Assembly (NCBI GenBank): GCA_001898385.1
Contig: MKTT01000050.1
Location: 94,489-158,488 of the forward strand
DNA from: Planctomycetales bacterium 71-10
GTDB lineage: Bacteria > Planctomycetota > Planctomycetia > Isosphaerales > Isosphaeraceae
Reading direction: 5' to 3'
Length of the DNA: 64,000 nucleotides
In this document: positions 8,514 to 19,468 of the stretch, piece by piece
Layout of the letters: each line of letters begins with the position of its first letter
Position numbering within the stretch: the stretch's first letter is position 1
Position numbers and translations under genes: made by a program
Notes under the pieces: generated by a model
Told to the model about the DNA's origin: nothing
The model's database searches: none
Seen by the model: the letters and a program-made list of their open reading frames with translations, nothing else

Positions 8514-9460
8514 GATTTCGCACGCTCCCGGAAATGGTCGAAGCCCCGGCGCTCGACGGGCGTCAGGCGGCCGTCGCCCCCGCGGAGGCGGATCCCCGGC
8601 CCGGCGACGACCTCGCCGATCCGATGGAGCGTCACGCCCTCCGGGAGCCTCGTCGCCTCCTCGGGCCGGACGGTGAAACACAGCTCGAAGTCCTCGCCGT
8701 CGTCCAGGGCGTGGAGGATGGCGGGGACGCCGTCTTCCGTCGACTGGTCGATCGCATCGGCGTGGATCGGGACGGCGGCCTCGTCGAGGACGGCGCCCAG
8801 GCCGCCGCTCTCGTCGAGGATGTGGCCGAGGTCGGAGGAGAGGCCGTCGGACAGGTCGATCATGGCCGTCGGGTTCATGACCGGCCGGATCGCCTGCGCC
8901 TCGCGGATCCGGGGGTTGGGACGGAGGTGACGCCCGCGGGACAGGCTGCCGCCGAGCGGGCCGGTGACGAAGATCGCGTCGCCGACCTTCGCGCCGGAGC
9001 GGCTCGGCGAGCCGAGCGGGTGGGGCTCGCCCATCAGCGTGACGGAGACGACGAGCGGCCCGTCCCAGGCGTTCGTGTCGCCGCCGACGATGTGGACGCC
9101 GAAGCGATCGGCCATGCGCCGCAGCCCGGCGTCGAGGCCCTGCCCGACGGCGACGGCGTCCCGGCGGGGCAGGGCGACGGCCACCGTGGCGAAGCGAGGG
9201 ACGCCGCACATCGCGGCGACGTCGGATAGGTTCACGCCCATCGCCTTGAAACCCGCCGCCTCCGGGCCGTCCCGATCCAGGATGAAGTGGCGGCCGTCCA
9301 TCAACATGTCGGTGGTGACGATCATGGAGGGGGAGCGGAAGCGCACCGTCGCGCAGTCGTCGCCGACGTCCCCCTCGACGCCCTGGTCCGGCCCCAGCCT
9401 CGGCCGTCGCGAGCGGATCCACTCGATCAGGCCGAACTCGCCCGTCGATCGCTCACTCAT
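8510..9460 (-). CDS. thiL: Thiamine-monophosphate kinase
   Basis: The product is 316 residues. ThiL phosphorylates thiamine monophosphate to thiamine diphosphate. The GDDCATV and TTDMLMDGRHF blocks near the N-terminus bind nucleotide and Mg, and GGDTNAWDG and DLSDGLSSDLGHI are diagnostic of the ThiL/PurM-like fold. The ATG at 9460 overlaps the TGA of the glycerate kinase gene upstream, and its own TGA overlaps the tsaE ATG, so all three are likely translated from one message. No other thiamine genes are in the window. Confidence 0.95.
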   Translation of the reverse strand: MSERSTGEFGLIEWIRSRRPRLGPDQGVEGDVGDDCATVRFRSPSMIVTTDMLMDGRHFILDRDGPEAAGFKAMGVNLSDVAAMCGVPRFATVAVALPRRDAVAVGQGLDAGLRRMADRFGVHIVGGDTNAWDGPLVVSVTLMGEPHPLGSPSRSGAKVGDAIFVTGPLGGSLSRGRHLRPNPRIREAQAIRPVMNPTAMIDLSDGLSSDLGHILDESGGLGAVLDEAAVPIHADAIDQSTEDGVPAILHALDDGEDFELCFTVRPEEATRLPEGVTLHRIGEVVAGPGIRLRGGDGRLTPVERRGFDHFRERAKS

Positions 9461-10608
9461 CGTCCCGATCCCCGCGACTTCGCCCCGGCCAGGAAGCCGC
9501 GCATCGCCTGCTCGGCGGCGGCGGCGAGGAAGTCGGACGCGCGGGCCATGGCCTCGTCGAGCGTGGTCGGGCCGGGGCAGATCGGGAAATAGGCGTCCAG
9601 CCCCTCGTTCAGGCACGCCTCGGCCCCGTCGCCGATCGAGCCGACGAGGGCGAACGTGGGGACTCCCAGCGAGCAGGCCAGCCGCGCGACGCCGACGGCC
9701 GTCTTGCCGTAGGCGCTCTGGGCGTCGAGGGAGCCCTCGCCGGTGATGCAGAGGTCGGCCCCGTCGAGTTTGTCGCGGAGCTTGACGGCGTGGATCACCA
9801 GGTCGATCCCGGGCTTCAGCCGGCCGCCGGCGAACGCCATGAGGCCGCCGCCGAGCCCCCCCGCCGCCCCCGCGCCGGGGACGTCGGCGATCTCGGCGTG
9901 CAGGTCGCGCGCGACCACGTCCGCGAGCCTTCGCAGGGCGCGGTCCAGCCGGCCGACCATCTCCGGCGTCGCCCCCTTCTGGGGGCCGTAGACGGCCGAG
10001 GCACCCGTCGGGCCGCAGAGGGGGTTCGTCACGTCGCAGGCCACGGAGACCTGGACCCCGCGGAGCGCATCCGGGCCGCCGGCCGGCTCGATGCGGTCCA
10101 GGGCTTCCAGGCCGAATCCGCCCGGCTCGACGTCGCGGCCTTCGGCGTCGAGGAGCCGATAGCCGAGGGCCTGGGCCATCCCCGCGCCGCCGTCGTTCGT
10201 GGCGCTGCCGCCGATGCCGAGGATGATGCGGCGCGCGCCGGCCTCGACGATCGCGCGGAGCAATTCGCCCACGCCGCGGGTCGTCGCCTTGCCCGGATCG
10301 CGTCGATCTTTCGGCACGAGGACCAGCCCCGCCGCCGAGGCCATCTCGGCCGCGGCCGTGCCGTCTCCGAAAAGGGCGAAACGCGCATCGACGGGATCGC
10401 CGAGCGGCCCCGTCACGCGGGCCCGCCGGATTTCGCCGCCGCCGGCCGCCGCGAGGGCGTCGACGAGGCCCTCGCCGCCGTCGGCCATGGGGACGCCGAC
10501 GATTTCCGTCGATGGCTCCGCGGCGCGGACGCCTCGCGCCACGGCCTCGACGACCTGGGGGGCCGAGAGGCTCCCCTTGAACTTGTCCGGGGCGATCACG
10601 ACTCGCAT
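9457..10608 (-). CDS. Glycerate kinase (GarK/GlxK type)
   Basis: The product is 383 residues, the normal length for type I glycerate kinase, which phosphorylates D-glycerate to 2- or 3-phosphoglycerate. Family blocks include MRVVIAPDKFKGSLSAP at the start, MADGGEGLVDAL, LGIGGSATNDGGAGMAQALG, the VACDVTNPLCGP block, and ITGEGSLDAQSAYGKTAVGVA with LVGSIGD. I preferred the ATG at 10608 because it matches the family N-terminus; one four codons upstream is possible. It heads the glycerate kinase-thiL-tsaE operon; the functional connection among the three is not obvious. Confidence 0.93.
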   Translation of the reverse strand: MRVVIAPDKFKGSLSAPQVVEAVARGVRAAEPSTEIVGVPMADGGEGLVDALAAAGGGEIRRARVTGPLGDPVDARFALFGDGTAAAEMASAAGLVLVPKDRRDPGKATTRGVGELLRAIVEAGARRIILGIGGSATNDGGAGMAQALGYRLLDAEGRDVEPGGFGLEALDRIEPAGGPDALRGVQVSVACDVTNPLCGPTGASAVYGPQKGATPEMVGRLDRALRRLADVVARDLHAEIADVPGAGAAGGLGGGLMAFAGGRLKPGIDLVIHAVKLRDKLDGADLCITGEGSLDAQSAYGKTAVGVARLACSLGVPTFALVGSIGDGAEACLNEGLDAYFPICPGPTTLDEAMARASDFLAAAAEQAMRGFLAGAKSRGSGR

Positions 10609-10695
10609 TGACGATCCCATCCGGGCGCGGGACGCGGCGCCGGAAGGTCGACGCGCGTCATCCCCGACGATTTGGCCGCGCCCGGAGGCCGTTCG

Positions 10696-10896
10696 TCAAG
10701 CGCCGACCGCCTGCATGAGCCGCTCGGCCTCGCGCTCGCTCGGCAGCTCGAAGCAGATCTCCTGCCGCTTGATCGAGACGCTCATGGGGGCCTCGATGCC
10801 GATGCGGACCTGATGGCCTTCGATCTTCGAGACCACGATCCGGATGTTCTCGCCGACCTGGATCGCCTCGCCCGCCTTCCTGCTCAGGACCAGCAT
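10696..10896 (-). CDS. csrA: Carbon storage regulator CsrA
   Basis: The product is 66 residues, typical for CsrA, a dimeric RNA-binding protein that controls translation by binding GGA motifs in 5' leaders. The sequence begins MLVLSRKAGEAIQVGENIRI, has the conserved VSKIEGHQVRIGIEAP segment and a C-terminal helix rich in Glu/Arg. The start ATG at 10896 has GGAGGATATACC in front. It is 87 bp upstream of the glycerate kinase gene on the same strand. A regulatory small RNA partner was not seen. Confidence 0.95.
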   Translation of the reverse strand: MLVLSRKAGEAIQVGENIRIVVSKIEGHQVRIGIEAPMSVSIKRQEICFELPSEREAERLMQAVGA

Positions 10897-11176
10897 GGTA
10901 TATCCTCCGTGTTCGGTTTCGAGTTCGATCGCATTCGGTGGATGGGAAGGCCGGCGACTCTCCGTCCGCCTCGCCTTCGATGCCCTGATGTAAGAGCACT
11001 CCCCATGCCAACACGTCGCCGGCGATCGGTTGGTTCGAACCTTGAGTCGAAATCGGCGAGATTTCGGCGACCGGGCCGCCCGAAAGGCTGCGGGGCCCGT
11101 GACGGTCAAGCCGGATTTCTGTAAGATCGCCCGGGGATTTGCAAAAGTTACCTGGATCTCGGGGGCTGGGACCGGC

Positions 11177-13723
11177 GTGCGGGAAGCGAAGGGTGCGAAC
11201 GAGGGGAGAGACGCTGCGCAGCCGACCGCGCCCCGGCCGATCGGGGCGGCCGTGATGGTCCTCGGGCTTCTCGTTTGGCTCGCCCCCTTCAGTTTGGGAA
11301 GGGCGATGCCCGTCGGCGGCGACGTCACCCAGTTCTTCCTGGGGCTGATGGGCGTGCTGTCGCGATCGCTGGGCCTGCGATCCGTCCCCGTCTGGAACGA
11401 CCTCTGGGGCTACGGCTTCCCGGGCGTCGGCGAGAGCCAGATGGGGGTCTTCTATCCGCCCCATCTGATCCTCTACGGCCTAATGACCGTGGAGCGGGCC
11501 TACGTCCTGAGCCTGGTCCTTCACACCCTCTGGGGCGGGCTGGGAGGATACTGGGCGGCGCGTCGCTTCGGTGCGGCGCAGCTCGGGGCGGGGCTGGCGG
11601 GGTTCGCGTTCGCGGCGTCGGGGTTCTTCGTGATCCACATGCCGCACCCCTGGGGCTACACGACGGGATCGTGGCTGCCCTGGGCCTGGGGGCTGGCCTG
11701 GTCGATCCTCAACCAGCCGGGCCCCGGCACGGCCAGGAGGCTGTTCCTCCTGTCGGTCGCGCTGACGATGCAGGTGCTGCCGGGGCACTTCCAGATCGCG
11801 TTCATGACGCAGGCGACCGTCGGGATCATGGCGGCCTGGTCGATCCTGGAACGCCGGCCGATGGCGCGGGCCGGGCTGACGATGCTGGGCGTCGCGGTCG
11901 CGTTGCCCCTCGCAGCGGCGCAGGTCTGGCCGACGGCCCGGCTGGCGGGGCTGGCGGCCGACCGTCGCGACTACGAATACCTCTCGGGGTTCGCCGCGAC
12001 GCCGTTCCACCTGGTCGGCCTGGTCGCCCCTCGGCTGTTCCACGGCTCGCCCCTCTGGCGTCCGCTGGCGTGGGATCCGTTCCACACGTCGCCGGAGGAG
12101 TTGCTGGCCTACGTCGGGATCGCGCCGCTGATTCTGGCCCTGATGACGCTCGGGCGCGAGGGCCGGCGCGACGCGGCGGTGCGGACGCTGGGCGTGCTGG
12201 CGGCGTCTTGCCTGATCCTGAGTCTCGGGCCGTACGTCCCGGGGTTCCGGTGGCTGATCCGTCTCCCCGGCTTCTCGTTCTTCCGGGCTCCCGCGCGCTG
12301 GACGCTGCCGATGTCCATGGCCCTGGCGATGCTCGCGGGCCTGGGCGTCGACCGCTGGGGGTCGTGGGAACGGCCCGGCCGGGGCGTGCTGCGGCTGGGC
12401 CTGGCCGCGGTCGCCTGGATCGGGGTCGTGCTCGGCCTCGTCGAGATGGCGGCCTGGTCGTCGTCGCCCTCGGGGAGCCGGGTCGTCGAGGATCTCTATC
12501 AAAAGGCGTTCGCCCTCCTACCGTGGCAGGGGGACCCGGACTTCCGGTCGGTCGCGAGCCTGGCGCGCCGTCCCGCCGTCGACCCGGTCATCCCGCCGGC
12601 GCTGGAGCGGGCCGGCGTCCGTCGGTCCGTCGAGCCGCGCGACATGCGCTCGTTCGAACAACGGCGGTTCACGATCTATGGCGAGGAACTGGCCGGATCG
12701 CTCCTGATCCTGGCGGCCGTCGTCGTGACTGCGGCCGTTCCGAAGCTGCGCCAGCGGGCCCCCGTCCTCCTCGTCGGCCTGACGTTCCTGGATCACACCT
12801 GGCTGGCGAGCCATCGGTACGTCCAGGTCGGCCGGCTCCGGTCGCTGGCCGAGCAGAGCCCGGTGCTGGCCCGGCTCGCACAGGAGCCGCCGGGTAGCCG
12901 GACGATCGACCCCATGCAGAACCTGGCGATGGCCGCCGGGCTCGCCCCGGTGCAGGCGTATCGGACGCTCGACCTGCCGGCGATGGGAGGGCTGTCGGCG
13001 ATGGCGAGGGGGCCGCTCGACCCCGGCCCGAACCTCGACGCGACGCTCCGCGCGATGCGCGCCGTCGGGGCGGGGCTTCGCGTGCTCGACCCGATCGAGG
13101 TCGCGGCGATGAAGCTCCGAGGTACGACGCCGCCCGGCGAGGTCGAGACGATCCGCGACCCCGAACTCGCCCGATGGCTGTTCGGGCCGGATTGGAACGC
13201 CGGCGAGTTCTATCCCGTCCTGGGCCTCGCGGACGGGCGGACGGACGTCGCTCCTGTCGACTTCCAGGTCATCCGCACGGCCGACGCCCCCCGCGCCTGG
13301 CTGGTTTCCGGCCGCGTCCCGGAGGCTTTCGACGGCGACCCCCGGCGCGTGCTGGCGACGCTCGACGCCGCACGCCCGCTGCCGGCCGCGGCGACATCGA
13401 CGACGGGCTGGCTCGTGCCGCTCGACGGGACGGGCGGGACCGTGATGATGTCGGTGCTGTACGACCCCCAATGGCGTGCGGCCGTCGTCGGGCCGGACGG
13501 TCGCGAATCCGTCGCGAACATCAGGCCGGCGTTCCGGGTCGGGGAAGGAGGCGGGGCGTGGATGGCGATCGACGTCGGCGCGGGGACCGATCCGAAGTCC
13601 GCCTTGCGGTTCGCCTACGACGCGGCCGACGTGCGCCAGGGCTTGTGGGCCTCGGCGGCTTGCTGGGGGGCGTGGGTCGCGGTGATAATCGTGGCGTGGC
13701 GTCGGGAGCGTGAGGCGGCCTGA
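11177..13723 (+). CDS. YfhO-like multispanning membrane protein
   Basis: The product is about 848 residues. The first two thirds hold roughly a dozen hydrophobic segments in the order seen in YfhO-type and GT-C-like proteins ([10 protein letters not shown]...[27 protein letters not shown], then [17 protein letters not shown]). The C-terminal third is an extracytoplasmic domain whose [20 protein letters not shown] and final membrane helix match the YfhO C-terminus. The Asp in the first loop (GGD) would fit a GT-C glycosyltransferase role, but that is inference. The start is uncertain: GTG 11177 gives the simplest N-terminus, while ATG 11255 is also possible. It is divergent from csrA. Confidence 0.8.
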   Translation: MREAKGANEGRDAAQPTAPRPIGAAVMVLGLLVWLAPFSLGRAMPVGGDVTQFFLGLMGVLSRSLGLRSVPVWNDLWGYGFPGVGESQMGVFYPPHLILYGLMTVERAYVLSLVLHTLWGGLGGYWAARRFGAAQLGAGLAGFAFAASGFFVIHMPHPWGYTTGSWLPWAWGLAWSILNQPGPGTARRLFLLSVALTMQVLPGHFQIAFMTQATVGIMAAWSILERRPMARAGLTMLGVAVALPLAAAQVWPTARLAGLAADRRDYEYLSGFAATPFHLVGLVAPRLFHGSPLWRPLAWDPFHTSPEELLAYVGIAPLILALMTLGREGRRDAAVRTLGVLAASCLILSLGPYVPGFRWLIRLPGFSFFRAPARWTLPMSMALAMLAGLGVDRWGSWERPGRGVLRLGLAAVAWIGVVLGLVEMAAWSSSPSGSRVVEDLYQKAFALLPWQGDPDFRSVASLARRPAVDPVIPPALERAGVRRSVEPRDMRSFEQRRFTIYGEELAGSLLILAAVVVTAAVPKLRQRAPVLLVGLTFLDHTWLASHRYVQVGRLRSLAEQSPVLARLAQEPPGSRTIDPMQNLAMAAGLAPVQAYRTLDLPAMGGLSAMARGPLDPGPNLDATLRAMRAVGAGLRVLDPIEVAAMKLRGTTPPGEVETIRDPELARWLFGPDWNAGEFYPVLGLADGRTDVAPVDFQVIRTADAPRAWLVSGRVPEAFDGDPRRVLATLDAARPLPAAATSTTGWLVPLDGTGGTVMMSVLYDPQWRAAVVGPDGRESVANIRPAFRVGEGGGAWMAIDVGAGTDPKSALRFAYDAADVRQGLWASAACWGAWVAVIIVAWRREREAA

Positions 13724-13743
13724 GTGCGGAAGGACTTCGAGAC

Positions 13744-14763
13744 GTGGCGGAACCTGTCGGCGTGGCGGTGGTGGGGGCGTCGGGATACGCGGCCCGCGAG
13801 CTGATCCAGATCCTCCTGCGGCATCCCGGCGTGAAGATCGCCATGGCGACGTCGCGCCAGGACGAGCGGCTGGACGCCCTGCATCCCAGCCTGGCGAGCC
13901 GGATCGACCTGGCCTGCGAGCCGTTCGACGCCGACCGCATGGCCGAGCGCTGCAAGTTCGCGTTCCTCGGCCTGCCTCACACGGCCAGCATGGCGATCGT
14001 CCCCTCGCTCCGCGAGCGCGGGGTGAAGGTCATCGACCTCAGCGCCGACTACCGCCTGGCCGACGCCCAGGTCTACGAGGATTGGTACGGCCACGCCCAC
14101 ACCGACGCCGCCGGGCTGGGCGAGGCCGTCTACGGCCTCCCCGAATTGTTCCGCGACGCCATCCCGCCAGCCGGCCTGATCGCCAACCCCGGCTGCTACA
14201 CCTCGACGAGCATCCTGGCGCTGGCCCCGCTGGTCGCGGAGGACCTGATCGATCGGAAGTCGATCGTGATCGACGCCAAGAGCGGCGTCTCGGGCGCGGG
14301 GCGGTCCCCCAAGCTGACCACGCATTTCCCCGAGTGCAACGAGAGCCTGTCCGCCTACAACGTCGGCCGCCACCGCCACACGCCGGAGATCGACCAGGTG
14401 CTGACGACGGTCGCCCGCGACGGCGACCCGGTGGAGGTGATCTTCACGCCCCACCTGATCCCGATGGACCGCGGCATCTTCGCCACCATCTACGCCAGCC
14501 CGAAGGGGCCGGCCGTGGAGCACGACCTGATCGAGCTGTACCGCTCGTTCTACGCCGACAGCCCGTTCGTCCGGGTCGTCACCCACCTGCCCGGGACCAA
14601 GGACTCCGCCTACACCAACTTCTGCGACATCACGGTCCGCGTGGTCCGCGGCCGGATCCTCGTCCTCGCCTGCCTCGACAACCTCATCAAGGGGGCGTCG
14701 GGCGTGGCCGTCCAGAACCTGAACCTGATGCTGGGCGTCCCGGAGACCACGGCGCTGCTCTGA
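13744..14763 (+). CDS. argC: N-acetyl-gamma-glutamyl-phosphate reductase
   Basis: The product is 339 residues, normal for ArgC, which reduces N-acetylglutamyl phosphate to the semialdehyde with NADPH in arginine synthesis. The Rossmann start [18 protein letters not shown], the catalytic Cys in [16 protein letters not shown] (about residue 150), [11 protein letters not shown] and the HRHTPEI block are all present. The start is GTG at 13744. It follows the membrane protein gene by 20 bp on the plus strand and converges with the minus-strand cluster that carries argB, argD and argF, so the arginine genes are near one another but not in one transcript. Confidence 0.96.
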   Translation: MAEPVGVAVVGASGYAARELIQILLRHPGVKIAMATSRQDERLDALHPSLASRIDLACEPFDADRMAERCKFAFLGLPHTASMAIVPSLRERGVKVIDLSADYRLADAQVYEDWYGHAHTDAAGLGEAVYGLPELFRDAIPPAGLIANPGCYTSTSILALAPLVAEDLIDRKSIVIDAKSGVSGAGRSPKLTTHFPECNESLSAYNVGRHRHTPEIDQVLTTVARDGDPVEVIFTPHLIPMDRGIFATIYASPKGPAVEHDLIELYRSFYADSPFVRVVTHLPGTKDSAYTNFCDITVRVVRGRILVLACLDNLIKGASGVAVQNLNLMLGVPETTALL

Positions 14764-14771
14764 TCGTCGGG

Positions 14772-15701
14772 TCAGAACGTCAGCATCGGCTTGAACGTCC
14801 GCCCCGGCTCGTCGAACGCCGCCAGCGCCGCGCGCCAGTCGGCGAGCGGGAAGCGGCGGACGTCCGGGAGTTCGACGCCCCGGAGCCGCGGCCAGAGGCC
14901 ATCGAACCAGCCTCGCCATGACGCGGGCGAGACGCCTTCGAGGCGGTCGCGCAGGTGGAAGCGGTGGAGCGCAGGGCCGCCCGCGACGGGCCGGTACGGG
15001 AGCCCCGAGAGCAGGCCGTAGGAGACGAAGTCGGCCGATCGGGGCAGGGCGGCGAGGATCGCGTCGGCGAGCGGCCCGCCGACGGCGTCGAAGGCGAGGT
15101 CGCACCCGGCGGCGCGACGGGCCAGGGCCGGGTCGTCCTGGCCGATCGCTCCCATCCCCATCGCGGCCAGCGACGGACCGTGGACGGCCGAGCGGTGGAC
15201 GGCGACGACTTCGCGCGCGCCCTCGGCCAGCGCCCACGCCCCGAGCATCCGGGCGCACGCGGAGCCGGCGGCCGTCAGCAGGACGCGACGGCCCGAGGGA
15301 GGATGCGCCTCCAGCATGAGCCGCGCGGCCAGGGGGTTGATGTAGGCCCGCGCCGCCAGGTCGTCCGGGACGTCGTCCGGGACGGGCACGAGGAGGTCGG
15401 GGACGGCGTCGACGTACGTCTGCCACGTCCCGTCGCCGCGCAGCGGGAGGACGCGTCGGCCGATCCACGCCGGGTCGTCGACCTCGACGACCACGCCGCA
15501 GCCCTCGTAGCCCGCGACCCTCGGCGGGGAGACGCGATGGCGGTAGGCCCCGGTGATCGGGATCAGGTCCGACGGGTTGACCGGCGCGGCCGTCATCCGG
15601 ACCCGTACGCGGCCCGACGGCCGCGGCGACGGCGGCGTCGATTCCAGCGACAGCACCTCGGCGGGCGGCCCGAACCGGCGGAACCAGAGGGCTTGGTGCA
15701 T
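14772..15701 (-). CDS. Zinc-independent MDR oxidoreductase (MECR/quinone reductase-like)
   Basis: The product is 309 residues. The GroES-like N-terminal half has VRVRMTAAPVNPSDLIPITGAY and PRVAGYEGCGVVVEV, the standard medium-chain reductase pattern; the Zn-binding Cys cluster of alcohol dehydrogenases is absent. The nucleotide-binding half has LLTAAGSACARMLGAWA, a modified glycine-rich motif, then FDAVGGPLADAIL. The PVNPSDL...ITGAY pattern resembles trans-2-enoyl-CoA reductases. The substrate is not determined. It starts 6 bp after the rdgB stop, so the two are probably cotranscribed. Confidence 0.85.
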   Translation of the reverse strand: MHQALWFRRFGPPAEVLSLESTPPSPRPSGRVRVRMTAAPVNPSDLIPITGAYRHRVSPPRVAGYEGCGVVVEVDDPAWIGRRVLPLRGDGTWQTYVDAVPDLLVPVPDDVPDDLAARAYINPLAARLMLEAHPPSGRRVLLTAAGSACARMLGAWALAEGAREVVAVHRSAVHGPSLAAMGMGAIGQDDPALARRAAGCDLAFDAVGGPLADAILAALPRSADFVSYGLLSGLPYRPVAGGPALHRFHLRDRLEGVSPASWRGWFDGLWPRLRGVELPDVRRFPLADWRAALAAFDEPGRTFKPMLTF

Positions 15702-15707
15702 CGCGGT

Positions 15708-16361
15708 TCAGCCGCCGGCCGTCTCGACGACCAGCCTCTCCAGCTTCGGCCGGAGGTGGGCGAAGGCCCGCGAGCGGTGGCTCAACTGGTGCTTGACCAG
15801 CGCGGACAGCTCGCCGAACGTCTTGTGATACTCGGGGATCAGGAACATCGGGTCGTAGCCGAAGCCGCCGGGGCCTCGGAGTTCCCGGATGATCCGGCCG
15901 CGGACGGAGCCTTCGGCTTCGAGGCGGATCCGGCCCTCGGGGTCGGCGAGCGCCAGGGCGCACTGGAACGCGGCGCCGAGGCGGTCGTCGGGGACGTGGG
16001 CCAGGGCCTCCAGCAGCTTGCGGCAGTTGGCCGCGTCGTCGCAGGGCTCGCCGGCGTAGCGGGCGGAGTAGACCCCGGGGGCCCCCTTCAAGAAGTCCAC
16101 GGCCAGGCCGGAGTCGTCGGCCAGCACCCAGGCGCCCAGGGCCCGGGCGGACTCCGACGCCTTCTTGCGGGCGTTGCCGGCGAACGTGTCGGCGTCCTCG
16201 ACGACCTCGGGGACGTCGGGATGGGCGGCGATCGACTCGACGGCCACCCGATCCATCCACGGCCGGCGCTCCCAGGGGGGGGCGATGAGGTCGGCCATCT
16301 CGCGGCATTTCTTGACGTTCCGCGAGCCGAGGACGAGGCGGATCGGGGGGGAGTCGCTCAT
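15708..16361 (-). CDS. rdgB: XTP/dITP diphosphatase
   Basis: The product is 217 residues. It belongs to the Ham1/RdgB family that hydrolyses non-canonical purine nucleoside triphosphates (XTP, dITP, ITP) to monophosphates and so protects DNA and RNA. LVLGSRNVKKCREM binds the nucleotide phosphate, DTFAGNARKKA and LADDSGLAVDFLKGAPGVYSARYAG carry the Mg and catalytic Asp residues, and GGFGYDPMFLIPE and HRSRAF are the C-terminal signatures. The ATG is at 16361. The MDR gene follows immediately. Confidence 0.95.
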   Translation of the reverse strand: MSDSPPIRLVLGSRNVKKCREMADLIAPPWERRPWMDRVAVESIAAHPDVPEVVEDADTFAGNARKKASESARALGAWVLADDSGLAVDFLKGAPGVYSARYAGEPCDDAANCRKLLEALAHVPDDRLGAAFQCALALADPEGRIRLEAEGSVRGRIIRELRGPGGFGYDPMFLIPEYHKTFGELSALVKHQLSHRSRAFAHLRPKLERLVVETAGG

Positions 16362-16480
16362 GATGGGTCGTCGTCCGAAGGTCGGGGAAATGCGAGGTCG
16401 CCGCCCCTCGCGAGGAGGGGAGGCGACCCATTGTCTTCGACGGTTCCGGGGCGAGGAAGGGGGCCGAGGGCCCCCGTCGC

Positions 16481-17533
16481 TCACTTCTGGAAGTTCTGCT
16501 TGATGGGCGCGAGATCGGTCAGCGCCCCGGCGGGGACGATCATGGTGTCGAGCGTCTTCGATCGCGAATTGGGGTCGATCAACGGGACGGCCAGCTTCAG
16601 GAGGGACTCGCGCGTGGCCAGGGCCCGGGGGTCGTCGGCCGAGGCGAACGAGCCGACGAAGACCCGGCTGGACGTCCGGTCGTGGTAGACGTAGATCGGC
16701 TGGCCGAGCTTGGCCACGTCCTTGTCCTTGCGGAGCGTGTTCGCCATCTTCTCGGCGTCGCTCGCGGCGGTGCGCAGCGGGCTCTTCATCAGGTTCCAGT
16801 GGCCCTGGAACACGGGATCCTTGTCGTTGAAGCTAGAGCGGCCGGTGAACTCGGCCACCTGGAGGCTGAACTGGCCGGGGCACTGGGCGATGTTCCCCTC
16901 GCCGGAGTTCATAGAGACGACCAGGCGGTCGGCCTTGTGGGGGTAGAGGTTCTGGGCGGCGACGTAGGGGTTCGTCGTCCGGATGGCCTTGCTCAGCCCC
17001 TCCCGCCAGGGGAAGAACGACGAGACCGTGTCCAGGCACTTCGGCTTGATCTTCTTGACCTCGTGGAGGAGCTTGGCCGCCCCGTCCTGGGTCTTCTCCT
17101 CGCCGACGAGGACCGCGGCCTCGTCGTAGGTCCGGTACTTCTCGGGCACGTTCACGGACGCCTGCGCGACCTGGGTGTCGGCCTGCGGCGGGATCTTGCG
17201 GATGTTGCTCCGGCCCGGCCAGTCCTTGCTGCGGAGGATGTAGGCGGGGTAGCCGTGGACCTCGCGCAGCTCCTTCGCCAGGGCGAGGGCCAGCTTCTGG
17301 GAGTCGGGCCCGCGGAAGGTCTTGGCCAGGACCATGAACGGGCCGTTGTCCTTGGTCAGCAGGTAGGGCTCGATCGGGTCGTCCGGCAGCGCGGCCGAGG
17401 GGTCCTTGAACTGGTCCGGGTCCGTCAGGTCGGGGACGACCTCGACGGGCTTGTCCGGGATGACGGTCTGCCCCCGGGCGGGCCCGCCCGCCAGGGCTGC
17501 GAGGAGTGCCAGCGCGGTGAGAGGCTTCTTCAT
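16481..17533 (-). CDS. Secreted protein with SPOR-like segments, unknown function
   Basis: The product is 350 residues. A Sec signal peptide (MKKPLTALALLAALAGGPARGQ) is followed by a soluble domain. Two stretches (GPFMVLAKTFRGPDSQKLA... and PIYVYHDRTSSRVFVGSFA...) have the alternating hydrophobic-strand then Lys/Ala-rich helix look of SPOR-type folds, one near each end; this is a weak structural reading. The middle contains a few Cys and an Asn/Tyr-rich loop. It is 120 bp upstream of rdgB and about 190 bp downstream of rph on the minus strand. I do not recognise a named family. Confidence 0.75.
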   Translation of the reverse strand: MKKPLTALALLAALAGGPARGQTVIPDKPVEVVPDLTDPDQFKDPSAALPDDPIEPYLLTKDNGPFMVLAKTFRGPDSQKLALALAKELREVHGYPAYILRSKDWPGRSNIRKIPPQADTQVAQASVNVPEKYRTYDEAAVLVGEEKTQDGAAKLLHEVKKIKPKCLDTVSSFFPWREGLSKAIRTTNPYVAAQNLYPHKADRLVVSMNSGEGNIAQCPGQFSLQVAEFTGRSSFNDKDPVFQGHWNLMKSPLRTAASDAEKMANTLRKDKDVAKLGQPIYVYHDRTSSRVFVGSFASADDPRALATRESLLKLAVPLIDPNSRSKTLDTMIVPAGALTDLAPIKQNFQK

Positions 17534-17726
17534 GGACGATCCCCTTCCTTGTCGGATCATCGGCGGCCGGGACGGGGCGCGGACCCTCGGCCCTCGTCCC
17601 GAGTGAATGACGGGATTTGCGGAGTCACCGCGCGGGCGATGGCCCGTCCTCGTGACGGCCCCCCGGCGGGATACGCGCGGGACTTTAGCAGAAACCGCCG
17701 GGCCCGCCCAGAGCGATCGGCCGCGA

Positions 17727-18431
<705 letters not shown>

Positions 18432-18442
18432 GGGGGGCTCCT

Positions 18443-19468
18443 TCAGAACCGCAGGCGGTCCTCGGCCGATCGGTCCTGGACGAGCGATTCGAGCAGGGCC
18501 ATCTGGAAGTACATGCGGTTGGCGGCCTGCCGGAAGACCCGGCTGCGGGGGCCGTCGAGGACGCCGGAGGCCACCTCCTCGCCGCGGTGGGCGGGGAGGC
18601 AGTGGAGGAAGACGGCGTCCGGCCGGGCCGCGTCCATCAGCTCCTCGTCGACCTGGAACGGGGCGAAGATCTCGCGGCGGCTGTCGGCCTCGTGCTCCTG
18701 GCCCATGCTGGCCCAGACGTCGGTGTAGACGGCGTCGGCCCCGTCGGCGGCGGCGCGGGGGTCGTGGGCGACGGCCAGCTCGACCCCGGGGAAGCGGGCG
18801 GCGAACGCCCGCGCGAAGGGCTCGGGGTATTCGTAGCCCTCGGGGCAGGCCAGGACGAACTCGACGCCGAGCAGGGCGGCGGCCTCGGCCAGCGACATCG
18901 CCACGTTGTTGCCGTCGCCGATGAAGGCCAGCTTCAGGCCGGCGAGGTCGGGCTTCAATTCGGCCAGGGTGAGCATGTCGGCCATGGCCTGGCAGGGGTG
19001 GGCGTCGTCGGACAGGGCGTTGATGATCGGGATCGAGGCGTACTCGACCAGCTCCTCCAGCAGCGAGTGGGCGAAGGTGCGGACGGCCAGGGCGTCCACG
19101 TACTGGCTGACGACGCGGGCGAAGTCGGCCACGCTCTCGCGGACGCCGATCCCGGCGTCCTTGCCCCGGATGAAGATGGAGCTCCCCCCCAGCCGCGCGC
19201 AGGCCGCTTCGAAGCTGACGCGGGTGCGGAGCGAGGGCTTCTCGAAGACCAGGCCCAGCGTCCTGCCCGCGAGCGGCGGGGGGACGCTGCGGCCCCCCTC
19301 CGCCTTCAGCGCCGAGGCGCGGTCGAGCAGCGACCGCGCCGACTCGGGCGTCAGGCCGCGGAGGTCGAGGAAATGGCGGGGGGCGGGGCAGCCGTCGACG
19401 GCCGCCGGGCCGTTGCGGTCGGCGACGGCGGCGGGGGCCTTCGGCCCGCGGTTCTTGGAGCTTTTCAG
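18443..19468 (-). CDS. argF: Ornithine carbamoyltransferase, apparent CTG start
   Basis: The product is about 341 residues. It makes citrulline from ornithine and carbamoyl phosphate. [11 protein letters not shown], the carbamoyl-phosphate loop [27 protein letters not shown], the ornithine-binding VWASMGQE, and [11 protein letters not shown] are all intact. No in-frame ATG, GTG or TTG exists between the conserved HFLDL block and the end of argD. The best start is a CTG at 19466-19468 that overlaps the argD TGA as CTGA, 7 nt after a strong GGGAGG; this gives a basic, disordered N-terminal extension (KSSKNRGPK...). A sequencing error or another rare start cannot be excluded. Confidence 0.9.
   Translation of the reverse strand: MKSSKNRGPKAPAAVADRNGPAAVDGCPAPRHFLDLRGLTPESARSLLDRASALKAEGGRSVPPPLAGRTLGLVFEKPSLRTRVSFEAACARLGGSSIFIRGKDAGIGVRESVADFARVVSQYVDALAVRTFAHSLLEELVEYASIPIINALSDDAHPCQAMADMLTLAELKPDLAGLKLAFIGDGNNVAMSLAEAAALLGVEFVLACPEGYEYPEPFARAFAARFPGVELAVAHDPRAAADGADAVYTDVWASMGQEHEADSRREIFAPFQVDEELMDAARPDAVFLHCLPAHRGEEVASGVLDGPRSRVFRQAANRMYFQMALLESLVQDRSAEDRLRF

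Noticed and set aside
13615..16431. A 938-codon open frame on the minus strand running antisense through argC and beyond
   Set aside because: It is antisense to argC and overlaps the reading frames of the MDR and rdgB genes in another phase; its translation is Arg/Pro-rich without domains. High GC makes stop codons rare, so long false frames are expected.
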